A DNA stretch of 35,988 nt from Ardenticatenaceae bacterium. Its GTDB lineage: Bacteria; Chloroflexota; Anaerolineae; Promineifilales; Promineifilaceae. Positions 24,354 to 31,687 of this stretch are shown here, piece by piece. A program made the translations under genes and the position numbers. Location: contig JACKBR010000045.1 in assembly GCA_020634495.1 (NCBI GenBank), positions 1 through 35,988 on the forward strand. The letters are read 5' to 3'. Every line of letters starts with the position of its first letter. The stretch's first letter is position 1. The notes beneath the pieces were generated by a model. It was not told where the DNA came from. It searched no databases and saw only the letters and a program-made list of their open reading frames with translations.

Positions 24354-25149
24354 AAATTCTTTCCGGGTGCGTGTAAATCCGCATCCTGTCCTGGCGCAGG
24401 TAGGCGACGATGGTTATGTTCCACGCTTCGGCCAGAGCCACAGACAGGCTGGTGGGCGAGGTGCGGGAGCAGACGATGGGCGTGCCCAGCCGCCGTGCCT
24501 TGTTGATCATTTCGCTGGAAATACGGCCGCTGCTCAACAAAATCTTGCCTTCCGTTTCAAACCCATCCAGCAAAGCCGCGCCGCGCAGCTTGTCCAGGCA
24601 GTTGTGGCGGCCAATGTCTTCTACTTGCAGCAAAATTTGGGTGGGGGTGGCCAGGACGGCCGTATGAATCCCCCGCGCCTGCTGATACAGTTCTGCACCC
24701 AAATGCGTCTGGCGCATCAAAACAGCTAACTGCTCTGGCGTCGCCGTCAAATCCGACTGTAGCGGCTCGTGCTGGCCAGACAAATCATCAAAGGTCACCC
24801 CGCCGCCACAGCCCGCCGTAATGATAAATTTGCGCGGCTTTTCAAAGTTCATGTCATGCAGCCAGACATCGACGCAGGTACCGTTTTTGGACAAATGCAA
24901 ATGGCGAATCTCCGCCACGCTGCTAATGATGCCCTCGTTGGCCAAAAAACCCACCGCCATCCGCTCCAAATCGCACGGCGAGGCCATAAACGTGGCCAGC
25001 TCCTCGCCATTCACCGAAACACAAATCTGGGCCTCCGCGACCACCCAGCCATCCACCGGCTGCGGCGCACCCACTCCCACCGTGATGTACCGGCTGGGCT
25101 GCGCCCCGCGCTCGTCAATGATTCTCGCTTTGTACCCGTTACTTGCCAC
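24334..25149 (-). CDS. fdhD: FdhD: formate dehydrogenase accessory sulfurtransferase
   Basis: 271 aa. FdhD passes sulfur from a cysteine desulfurase to the molybdenum cofactor of formate dehydrogenase and is needed for activity. Marks: ERMAVGFLANEGIIS (60-75), the short Cys-bearing loop TAGCGGGVTF (Cys114), LQVEDIGRHNCLDKLRGAALLDG, LLSSGRISSEMINKARRLGTPIV, SRTSPTSLSVALAEAWNITIVAYLR and RIYTHPERI. E. coli FdhD has two Cys in the loop, of which only the first is essential; one remains here. It lies between the flavin subunit gene (37 bases upstream) and the Fe-S subunit, all on the minus strand. Confidence 0.94.
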   Translation of the reverse strand: MASNGYKARIIDERGAQPSRYITVGVGAPQPVDGWVVAEAQICVSVNGEELATFMASPCDLERMAVGFLANEGIISSVAEIRHLHLSKNGTCVDVWLHDMNFEKPRKFIITAGCGGGVTFDDLSGQHEPLQSDLTATPEQLAVLMRQTHLGAELYQQARGIHTAVLATPTQILLQVEDIGRHNCLDKLRGAALLDGFETEGKILLSSGRISSEMINKARRLGTPIVCSRTSPTSLSVALAEAWNITIVAYLRQDRMRIYTHPERILVNSYQ

Positions 25150-25186
25150 ATGCCACCTGCAACTTGCCTACTTGCTTACTTGCCAC

Positions 25187-26923
25187 TCATTCAACCAATT
25201 CTGGCCACAGTTTAATCGCGCTCACAATGGCGGAAGCGGCCGTTTGCCCCAGGCCGCACAAAGAGGTCTCCGTCATCGTAAAACCCACGTCCAGTAAAAT
25301 TTGTTTGTCGGTGGGCTGTGGCCCGCCGCTGTTGGCAATGCGATCTAGAATTTCTAGCTGCCGCTGGGTGCCAATCTGGCAGGGAAAACATTTGCCACAG
25401 CTTTCGTGGGCAAAAAAGTGGGCCAATTCAAAAAGGTGTTGTTGCAGATCGGCCGTTTCATCAAAAACCATAATGACGCCAGAGCCAAGCGGGAAACCCG
25501 CCGCCCGCGCATCTTCGTAAGTTAGTGGCGTATCCAGCTTGTCTGGCCCGATGAACGCTCCGGCAGCGCCGCCCATCAGCACGGCCTGCACCGATTTGCC
25601 ATCCGGCACACCACCTGCCAAATCGATCATTTCTCGAATGGTGAGGCCAAAGGGCACTTCGTACAGACCAGGGTCGGCAATATTGCCGCTGAGGCAAAAC
25701 AGCTTGGTGCCGGGCGACTTGTCTGTACCGTGCTCGGTCCATTCATCTTCGCCAACGTTCAAGGCAGCCAGCATCGCTACCAGGGTTTCTACGTTGTTAA
25801 CGGCCGTTGGCTGGCCAAACAGCCCGTGGGTGGTGGGGAACGGCGGCTTGATGCGGGGAAAGCCGCGCTTACCCTCAATCGCTTCAAACAGGGCCGTCTC
25901 CTCACCGCAAATGTAGGCACCAGCCCCCAAACGAACGTGTATCGTAAAGTTGAAACCCGGCTTGCCCATGATGTTTTTCCCAAGATAGCCAGCCTTCAGC
26001 GCTTCATCCACCGCATTGTGCAGCCGGGTATGCGCTCGCGGATACTCGCCACGCAAGAAAATCCAGCCGTTTTCGGCCCCAACCGCATACGCCGCCACCG
26101 TCATTGCTTCAATAACAGCAAACGGGTCTTCTTCCATCAGGCAGCGATCTTTGAAAGTGCCTGGTTCGCTTTCATCGGCATTCATCACAATGTGCTTCTG
26201 GCGCGGATCATCGGAAGCGCCGCGAGTAAACAACCATTTGCGCCCCAGAGGGAACATGGCCCCGCCACGCCCTAAAATGCCAAAGCTATCCACAGTTTCA
26301 ATCAATGCTTCAGGCGATTGGCTAATTGCCTTACGCAAGCCAACATACCCTTTGTGGGCTTCATAATCAGCCAGGCTCATGGGATCAATTTTGCCGATGC
26401 GGGCCAGCTTGATAAACGGGCCACCGCGAGGCCGGGCGGCCGGTTCGGGATGGGTGCCATCTAAAAAGGCGGGGACGGTTTCTGCCGTCAGGCTGCCAGC
26501 GGGCCGGTCGCCGTTTAGGGCACAGGGGGCGTGTTCGCACATTCCCAGGCAGGGCACGGTTTCAAAGGTGAGACGGCCGTCTTCTTGCGTTTCTCCCGGT
26601 TCCAGCCCCAGCGCAGCCTCGATTGCTTGAATCACCGACTGGCTGCCTGCATGGCTACAGGCCAAATCTTCACACACGCGAATGACGTGGCGGGCGGTCG
26701 GTTCGTTGTAAAACATGGTGTAAAACTCAATGACGCCATGCACATCGGCCAGGGGAACGCGCAGCGTTTGGCCAATGGCTTCTTGTACTTGTGGCGGCAG
26801 CCAACCATAAATATCCTGGGCTTCATGGAGCAGCGGGAGGAGAGCTTCGCGGGTACGGCCGTTATATTTTTCTAACAAAGGGGTTAATTGGGTCAGGTCA
26901 ACAGTTTGCCCGGCAGTGGTCAC
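25187..26923 (-). CDS. NuoE-NuoF fusion: NADH-linked flavin subunit of formate dehydrogenase
   Basis: 578 aa. Residues 1-150: NuoE-like thioredoxin-fold [2Fe-2S] domain with Cys84, 89, 125 and 129 (VCEDLAC, PCLGMCE). Residues about 170-578: NuoF-like domain, with GRGGAMFPLGRKW (NADH/FMN region), NADESEPGTFKDRCLME, RLGAGAYICGEETALFEAIEG, and the [4Fe-4S] motif ESCGKCFPCQIGT with a further Cys in SLCGLGQ. In NAD-dependent formate dehydrogenases the NuoEF module carries FMN and reduces NAD+ (or runs in reverse to reduce CO2). Fusion of E and F in one chain is known but less common. It is the first gene of the minus-strand cluster. Confidence 0.94.
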   Translation of the reverse strand: MTTAGQTVDLTQLTPLLEKYNGRTREALLPLLHEAQDIYGWLPPQVQEAIGQTLRVPLADVHGVIEFYTMFYNEPTARHVIRVCEDLACSHAGSQSVIQAIEAALGLEPGETQEDGRLTFETVPCLGMCEHAPCALNGDRPAGSLTAETVPAFLDGTHPEPAARPRGGPFIKLARIGKIDPMSLADYEAHKGYVGLRKAISQSPEALIETVDSFGILGRGGAMFPLGRKWLFTRGASDDPRQKHIVMNADESEPGTFKDRCLMEEDPFAVIEAMTVAAYAVGAENGWIFLRGEYPRAHTRLHNAVDEALKAGYLGKNIMGKPGFNFTIHVRLGAGAYICGEETALFEAIEGKRGFPRIKPPFPTTHGLFGQPTAVNNVETLVAMLAALNVGEDEWTEHGTDKSPGTKLFCLSGNIADPGLYEVPFGLTIREMIDLAGGVPDGKSVQAVLMGGAAGAFIGPDKLDTPLTYEDARAAGFPLGSGVIMVFDETADLQQHLFELAHFFAHESCGKCFPCQIGTQRQLEILDRIANSGGPQPTDKQILLDVGFTMTETSLCGLGQTAASAIVSAIKLWPELVE

Positions 26924-27023
26924 TAGACACCTCTTTCATCGCTTGGCTCATCTGCCTGGGTAAATAGCGGGGAAAACCAGCCAGATGGGGAAAATTTGTT
27001 TTCTGTTGAATCGACCCAATTGT

Positions 27024-27041
27024 AACTGAGATATATCAGTT
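27024..27041. promoter_or_regulatory. 6-bp inverted repeat upstream of the formate dehydrogenase cluster
   Basis: AACTGA-GATATA-TCAGTT lies about 100 bases upstream of the NuoEF fusion gene in a 199-base gap. It could be a regulator site; no regulator gene is nearby, so this is only suggestive. Confidence 0.3.
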
Positions 27042-27122
27042 TTCCAATGCTGCCCCAAACCCTTTCTGCAGAAAGAATTTAACCAGGCAAGAAACAATTT
27101 GGCGCGGGCAAATAATGCAAAT

Positions 27123-28205
27123 TTAACCCGGATCAATCATGATCACTTCATAGTTGAAGCTCTGGGGTGACCCATTGATGATGACGTTATTAATCGTGAC
27201 ATCATAAGAGATGTCTGTGGAAGGTGCGGCGCTAAAGCTATCATTGGGTTCCCAAACCAGCGTGTTTTCCCCATATCCATTGACCACTGGCTGCACCGTC
27301 AGGCCAAGCGATGATCCGTTTTTGTTCATCACCACATTGGCCCCGGAAAAATCTGCGCCTGCGTAAGCAAATGACCAGCGGTCATACACAACTTGGTAGG
27401 GCACGTACCCTGGCGGCGGCCAGGCAACATAGGCTTCGCGGGTGGTGGGCCGCGGCCCCCACATGTTGGCGGTGTCAAAAACCCACAGCGCATTCGCGGC
27501 AGAATTACCTGAAGATGGCGGAATATCCCCCGTGCCCAAATTTTTGGATTGTGGATACAAAATCCAGCGCCGGTGGCCAACAGGGTAATTGCCGCTGCCT
27601 GGATCAAGGATGTAGCCGCTAATGGCAGACGGGCCATAAACGCCCAGGTACAAATTTGAGCTACCGGCCCCTTCGCTGCCAGCGGCTGTGTAACAGGCCC
27701 AACCGGCATCTGGCGCGTGGCTCAATGCGCCTTCTGCGCTCATCATCAAAGCGGCGGCCTGCGCTTTGCTATTGTAATCTGGCAAGAAGCCTTCGAGCGC
27801 GGGCACGCCAGCCATCGCCCGGAAATAGTTCAGGCGGCGCAAGATAGCTTCTTTGAAAGCGGCCGTTGTGCTGCCTGCCACACAGCTTCCCACATTGCCC
27901 GTCCAGCCGCTGTCTACTCCTTCTGAAGCCAGGTATTCAATCTGGTAAAAAGCAACCACTTCCTGACGATCCTGGGTATCTGTCCAAGGGCCAAATTCTT
28001 CCGGCCGCACGATGAATGACAAATATTGGAAGATATTGGCTCCGGCAGGTGTTTGGGGCTGCATAACCGTTGGTTTTGGCGGAAACGTGGGTGGTGGCGG
28101 GGGTGGCTCTGGTTGGTTGGCCGTGAGGGAACGGCCGTTTACCAACAGCGCAACTCCTAGCAACAGCATTGCCAATAATCCTAGCGCTCGATGTTTTTGC
28201 ATCAT
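27123..28205 (-). CDS. Secreted CAP (SCP/PR1)-domain protein
   Basis: 360 aa. A signal peptide covers residues 1-25 (ALGLLAMLLLGVALLVNG), then a Pro-rich stretch (PEPPPPPPTFPPKPT). The CAP-like core is around residues 115-200: ILRRLNYFRAMAGVPAL, a SKAQAAALMMSAEGALSHAP segment, and SSNLYLGVYG, then GHRRWILYP. It lacks an obvious CAP His-Glu cluster beyond these, so function (protease-like, lipid-binding or structural) is open. Two adjacent ATGs (28205, 28202) follow GGGAGCAG. Alone on the minus strand, between the formate dehydrogenase gap and a formyltransferase gene. Confidence 0.82.
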   Translation of the reverse strand: MMQKHRALGLLAMLLLGVALLVNGRSLTANQPEPPPPPPTFPPKPTVMQPQTPAGANIFQYLSFIVRPEEFGPWTDTQDRQEVVAFYQIEYLASEGVDSGWTGNVGSCVAGSTTAAFKEAILRRLNYFRAMAGVPALEGFLPDYNSKAQAAALMMSAEGALSHAPDAGWACYTAAGSEGAGSSNLYLGVYGPSAISGYILDPGSGNYPVGHRRWILYPQSKNLGTGDIPPSSGNSAANALWVFDTANMWGPRPTTREAYVAWPPPGYVPYQVVYDRWSFAYAGADFSGANVVMNKNGSSLGLTVQPVVNGYGENTLVWEPNDSFSAAPSTDISYDVTINNVIINGSPQSFNYEVIMIDPG

Positions 28206-28276
28206 TTTCTGCTCCCTTTTTTGTTTGAGTTTTCAGGCAGTATCAATCGCAACTGAGCCATATGGTAGGCAATCCT

Positions 28277-29221
28277 TTACCGCTTGTCAAAAGCCTGCAC
28301 ACCCAAGGCAACTGCTTGCAACGTCCCAGCGGCAAACTGAATTGAAACTTGCGCCTGCTGCCGGAGAATTGGCTGTGGTTGCCGGGCGGTGGGATGGTAG
28401 GAAACGGCCGTTTTCAACCCGATAATTTTCCCGTCTACCTTGACAACATACGGCCGTTCCCAATTCATCGTGCCGCGCATAAAGTTAAAGGCGCGCCGAG
28501 CCGTCCAGCTTGTATCCAGCATAAAATCCGACTCACGCGGCCAGGAATCAGTTTGGAAGCCGGCGGGCTGGGGCTGGCGCAGGAGACGGCCAGTGGCTAA
28601 TTTTTGCAACGCTTCCACCAGCAGGTCGCCGCCAAGCCGGGCCAGGTTTGTTTCGAGTTCTGCATGGGCAATGCCATCTGGAAGGGGAAACGGCCGTTGC
28701 AGAGCCACATCCCCAGTATCAAACGCCTCATCCATAAAATGAACCGTCGCCCCCGTTTCCGCCACGCCCGCCCGCAGCGCCCAAAAGAGTGGCGCAGGCC
28801 CCCGGAAGCGCGGCAGCAGCGAAGGATGCACATTCAGGCAGCCCAACCGGGGCAAATTTAAGATGGCTGGCGGCAAAAGATGAGGGAAGCAAGCCACACA
28901 GATCACATCTGGGTTAAGGGCCGCCAGCGTGGCAACGGTCTCCGGGGCGGCTAATTGGCGCACGGCAAAAGCAGGCACAGCGTGGGCCGCTGCCAGCGCC
29001 AGCGGGGATGCTGCCTGGGTTGTGGTTAAGAGGTTCATCGTGGGTGGATCGTGGCGGATGGGGGTGATGGGTGAATGGATACGGCCGTTCCCCACCAATT
29101 CAAAAGGCGGCACAATTTCAGCAGGCAGCACCAGCCCGCACAGCTCAAAATCTGCCGCCAGCAGCGCCGCCAACGGCAGGCGTGACAAAGTTCCCAACAT
29201 GCCCCAAAATAAAACTTGCAA
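28277..29221 (-). CDS. Formyltransferase, methionyl-tRNA formyltransferase-like
   Basis: 314 aa. The catalytic part has LGCLNVHPSLLPRFRGPAPLFWAL, matching the Asn-His and SLLP signature of 10-formyl-THF-dependent formyltransferases, and VHFMDEAFDTGDV with the catalytic Asp. The N-terminus (LFWGMLGTLSRLPLAALL) is a loose match to the family's FxGxPxFA start. The C-terminal region (SWTARRAFNFMRGT) fits the C-terminal domain of Fmt/ArnA-type enzymes. It could be Fmt or a paralogue acting on another amine; def and other partners are not next to it. It is transcribed away from the yggX-like gene. Confidence 0.85.
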   Translation of the reverse strand: MQVLFWGMLGTLSRLPLAALLAADFELCGLVLPAEIVPPFELVGNGRIHSPITPIRHDPPTMNLLTTTQAASPLALAAAHAVPAFAVRQLAAPETVATLAALNPDVICVACFPHLLPPAILNLPRLGCLNVHPSLLPRFRGPAPLFWALRAGVAETGATVHFMDEAFDTGDVALQRPFPLPDGIAHAELETNLARLGGDLLVEALQKLATGRLLRQPQPAGFQTDSWPRESDFMLDTSWTARRAFNFMRGTMNWERPYVVKVDGKIIGLKTAVSYHPTARQPQPILRQQAQVSIQFAAGTLQAVALGVQAFDKR

Positions 29222-29332
29222 AAATTCACCTAAAAATTGACGATTATTGATTCACGATTTACGATTAAGTGGTCAATACACAGATATTAAAAACCAAAAA
29301 CAATTGATTGTAAAAAATTGAAGGGGGGCCAC

Positions 29333-29641
29333 ATGGCTCGTTACGAAAAAACCATAACCGTTGTTCATTGTGCTAAATTAAACCGGGAATTAGAAGCGCT
29401 GGCAAGACGGCCGTTTCCCGGCGCACTTGGCGAACGCATCTACAATGAAGTCTCAGCCCAGGGGTGGGAACTGTGGCAGCAGCAGTCTACCATTCTCATT
29501 AACCATTACGGCCTAAACATGGCCGACCCGCGTGCCAACGAATTTCTCTTCGAGCAAATGGAAGAGTTCTTCTTTGGCGAAGGCGCTCAAATGCCAGAAG
29601 ATTGGTCTCCACCAACATCGGCCGCGCCCCAAAAGAAGTAA
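29333..29641 (+). CDS. yggX: YggX-like Fe(II) trafficking / oxidative-damage protection protein
   Basis: 102 aa, start ATG 29333 after a strong AGGGGGG site (an in-frame start five codons earlier is less likely). It matches the YggX family across its length: VVHCAKLNRELEAL (conserved Cys), PFPGALGERIYNEVSAQGWELW, STILINHYGLNMADPRANEFL and EQMEEFFFGEG. YggX is thought to handle labile iron and protect Fe-S clusters from oxidative damage. In the proteobacteria where it is best known it is near mutY; here it is beside a formyltransferase on one side and the aromatic amino-acid unit on the other. The extra N-terminal residues (MARYEKTIT) are longer than usual. Confidence 0.88.
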   Translation: MARYEKTITVVHCAKLNRELEALARRPFPGALGERIYNEVSAQGWELWQQQSTILINHYGLNMADPRANEFLFEQMEEFFFGEGAQMPEDWSPPTSAAPQKK

Positions 29642-29714
29642 CCGGCACCGCTTTAGAGAGGCCAAAAATCTACCAACTGGCAGCGCCAATTTCCGAAACT
29701 GCTAAATTCACACC

Positions 29715-29743
29715 TTGACGAGTCACTGCCAAACTGCTATAGT
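29715..29743 (+). promoter_or_regulatory. Sigma70-type promoter of the aromatic operon
   Basis: TTGACG (29715-29720) and TATAGT (29738-29743) are separated by 17 bases, the ideal spacing. A start site 6 to 8 bases downstream would fall at about 29749-29752, directly before the leader ATG at 29753, so the leader mRNA would have almost no 5' UTR. Confidence 0.75.
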
Positions 29744-29752
29744 GCGCCCATC

Positions 29753-29839
29753 ATGTTAACAAAGCCTGTTTACTTTTATTTTTACTTTTTTAGCACCCAA
29801 CCCCGCCGCAACAGTTGCGAGGTGGTCGTTACGCGCTAG
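29753..29839 (+). CDS. Phe/Tyr leader peptide of a transcription attenuator
   Basis: 28 codons: start Met-Leu-Thr-Lys-Pro-Val, then seven aromatic codons in a row, Tyr-Phe-Tyr-Phe-Tyr-Phe-Phe (29771-29791), then a hydrophilic tail ending in TAG. Three Tyr and four Phe codons in a peptide this short, upstream of chorismate mutase and DAHP synthase, is the hallmark of leader peptides such as PheL and PheM in enterobacteria. It has no clear ribosome site and lies only bases from the predicted transcription start, so it would be translated as a leaderless mRNA. A terminator follows 33 bases after its stop. Confidence 0.8.
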   Translation: MLTKPVYFYFYFFSTQPRRNSCEVVVTR

Positions 29840-29851
29840 AAAAGAACAGGC
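29764..29851 (+). promoter_or_regulatory. Leader RNA long-range pairing around the aromatic codons
   Basis: GCCTGTT (29764-29770), immediately before the Tyr/Phe codons, is perfectly complementary to AACAGGC (29845-29851), just before the terminator region. CGCAA-CAG-TTGCG (29807-29819) is an internal hairpin. GCCGC (29805-29809) could compete with the terminator's 5' arm (GCGGC, 29875-29879). These are the kind of alternative pairings an attenuator needs; the exact antiterminator is not resolved by eye. Confidence 0.5.
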
Positions 29852-29871
29852 AAAACGACACAAACCAACCG

Positions 29872-29901
29872 GACGCGGCCCAAAAAGCCGCGTCTTTTTT
29901 T
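29872..29901 (+). terminator. Rho-independent terminator (attenuator) before chorismate mutase
   Basis: GACGCGGC (29872-29879) and GCCGCGTC (29887-29894) form an 8-bp GC-rich stem with a CCAAAAA-type loop, followed by seven T (29895-29901). It lies between the leader peptide and the chorismate mutase ATG at 29947, on the strand of transcription, so it must be read through for the operon to be expressed. Confidence 0.9.
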
Positions 29902-29946
29902 GTTTATTGGCAAGAACTTTTGTAAGCAAGGATAAGGAGAAGAAAC

Positions 29947-30423
29947 ATGCACTCAAACGGACTCATCAACAACCCAACCAATCAACAGCCGACCAGTTGT
30001 CGGGGCGTGCGCGGCGCAGTCACCGTTACAGAAAACACCGAAGAAGCAATTCTGGCAGCTACGCGAGAACTGCTCCAGGTCATTGTCAAGCGCAATGAAA
30101 TGCACCCAGACGATATTGCCAGCGTCTACTTCACCACCACCGCCGATCTAAACGCCACCTACCCGGCCCTAGCCGCCCGGCAGCTGGGCTGGAGCGAGGT
30201 GGCGCTGCTGTGTGGCCATGAGATGGCCGTGCCCGGCGGTTTGCAAATGTGCATTCGCGTCCTCATCCATTGGAACACTTCGCGCACCGCTAAAGAAATT
30301 GCCCATGTTTACCTGCGCGAGGCCCAATCCCTACGGCCGGATCGCCAAAACCTGCCTCCCATTCGCCCCCGCCAAATGAACGCCATGGAAGCGATGGTCA
30401 AGGTCATGGCTTCGGTTCTATAA
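29947..30423 (+). CDS. aroH: Chorismate mutase, AroH type
   Basis: 158 aa. Monofunctional trimeric chorismate mutase of the Bacillus AroH fold, converting chorismate to prephenate at the head of Phe and Tyr synthesis. Matches: [68 protein letters not shown] and [14 protein letters not shown]. About 17 extra residues precede the fold (NPTNQQPT) compared with Bacillus, and the C-terminus is longer. AGGAG lies 9 bases before the ATG. It is the first gene after the Phe/Tyr attenuator and is followed by DAHP synthase, so both steps supplying Phe/Tyr would share one control. Confidence 0.93.
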   Translation: MHSNGLINNPTNQQPTSCRGVRGAVTVTENTEEAILAATRELLQVIVKRNEMHPDDIASVYFTTTADLNATYPALAARQLGWSEVALLCGHEMAVPGGLQMCIRVLIHWNTSRTAKEIAHVYLREAQSLRPDRQNLPPIRPRQMNAMEAMVKVMASVL

Positions 30424-30428
30424 TTTCA

Positions 30429-30486
30429 AGACCAAAAGGGTTTGGAATTTGTAACCAAACTTAACAATGGCAAACCCTTCTGGTCT
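30429..30486 (+). promoter_or_regulatory. Long hairpin between aroH and aroF
   Basis: AGACCAAAAGGGTTTG (30429-30444) pairs with CAAACCCTTCTGGTCT (30471-30486) at 15 of 16 positions, with a 26-base loop. There is no T run after it, so it is more likely an mRNA stability or processing element than a terminator. It ends about 28 bases before the DAHP synthase start. Confidence 0.65.
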
Positions 30487-30514
30487 TACTACTTAAAGAA
30501 AAAAGGAAAAATTA

Positions 30515-31555
30515 ATGATGATCGTAGTTATGCAGCCGAATGCAACTATGCAAGAAAAATCGGGCGTTATCTCTTGGGCAGAAGATTTAGGATTTAAGAT
30601 CCATCTTTCTACCGGCAGCGAGCGCACCATTATTGGCGTTATTGGCGATGACCGGGTGATTAACCGGGAACAGCTTGAGCGCATGTCTGGCGTGGAGCGG
30701 GTCGTGCCTGTTTTGAAGCCATTCAAAATTGCCAGCCGCGAATTTAAGCCCAACGACACGCAGTTTTCCATTGGGGGGCATATGATTGGCGGCAAAGATT
30801 TGGTCATCATGGCCGGGCCTTGCTCTGTTGAAAGCCGCAGCCAAATTATAGAAACCGCCCATGCCTGCAAAGAAGCGGGTGCCCACATTTTGCGCGGTGG
30901 GGCCTTTAAGCCCCGCAGCTCGCCCTACTCTTTCCAGGGAATGGGCGAAGAGGGCCTAAAATATTTGGCTGAGGCGCGGGAGCAAACGGGTATGCCGATT
31001 ATCACCGAGGTGATGGAGCCAAGTTTGGTGCCCCTGGTGTGTGAATACGCCGACATTTTGCAAATTGGGGCGCGGAATATGCAGAATTACGCTTTGCTGC
31101 ACGCTGTGGGCGAGTCGCAGCATCCGGTGCTGCTGAAGCGGGGCATGAGCAGCCTCATCGAAGAGTGGCTGATGTGTGCCGAATATATTTTGAGCCACGG
31201 CAACACGCGGGTGATGATGTGCGAGCGCGGCATTCGCACCTTTGAGCGGTACACCCGCAACACGTTTGACATCAATGCTATCCCGGTGCTGAAGCAGCTG
31301 ACGCATCTGCCAGTTATTGCCGATCCTAGCCACGGCACGGGCAAATGGGAATATGTGGAAAGTGTGACTAAAGCAAGCGTGGCGGCTGGGGCGGACGGTG
31401 TCATTTTGGAAGTTCATCCCCGGCCAGAAGAAGCGATGTCAGACGGCCGTCAATCCTTAAAGCCAGAGCGGTTTGCCCAGTTGGTACGAGAAATGAAGGC
31501 AATTGCCCAGGCAGTTGGCCGCGACATCCCAGATGTTGAAAAAACCCCTGTCTAA
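30515..31555 (+). CDS. aroF: 3-deoxy-7-phosphoheptulonate synthase (DAHP synthase) with N-terminal ferredoxin-like domain
   Basis: 346 aa, DAHP synthase of the type I-beta group. Residues 1-85 form a ferredoxin-like regulatory domain ([24 protein letters not shown]), which in Thermotoga binds Tyr or Phe for feedback inhibition. The catalytic barrel follows: [72 protein letters not shown] segment, and [14 protein letters not shown]. It condenses phosphoenolpyruvate and erythrose-4-phosphate at the start of the shikimate pathway. GGAAAAATTA is a modest ribosome site. Two ATGs are adjacent; the second (30518) is also possible. Confidence 0.94.
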   Translation: MMIVVMQPNATMQEKSGVISWAEDLGFKIHLSTGSERTIIGVIGDDRVINREQLERMSGVERVVPVLKPFKIASREFKPNDTQFSIGGHMIGGKDLVIMAGPCSVESRSQIIETAHACKEAGAHILRGGAFKPRSSPYSFQGMGEEGLKYLAEAREQTGMPIITEVMEPSLVPLVCEYADILQIGARNMQNYALLHAVGESQHPVLLKRGMSSLIEEWLMCAEYILSHGNTRVMMCERGIRTFERYTRNTFDINAIPVLKQLTHLPVIADPSHGTGKWEYVESVTKASVAAGADGVILEVHPRPEEAMSDGRQSLKPERFAQLVREMKAIAQAVGRDIPDVEKTPV

Positions 31556-31584
31556 TATTTCTTAGCTAGTTGTTTCTTCCTCCG

Positions 31585-31620
31585 CAAAAAGGCACATACG
31601 GCAGCGTGTGTGCCTTTTTG
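31585..31620 (+). terminator. Rho-independent terminator after aroF
   Basis: CAAAAAGGCACATAC (31585-31599) pairs with GTGTGTGCCTTTTTG (31606-31620) with a 6-base loop and the T run at the end of the stem. It closes the aromatic transcript on the + strand. Confidence 0.9.
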
Positions 31621-31687
31621 TTTGCGATGTGGTGAAGTACAATGACGGCCGTTTACGATTAAATCCACTTACAACAGGATGGTTCCG

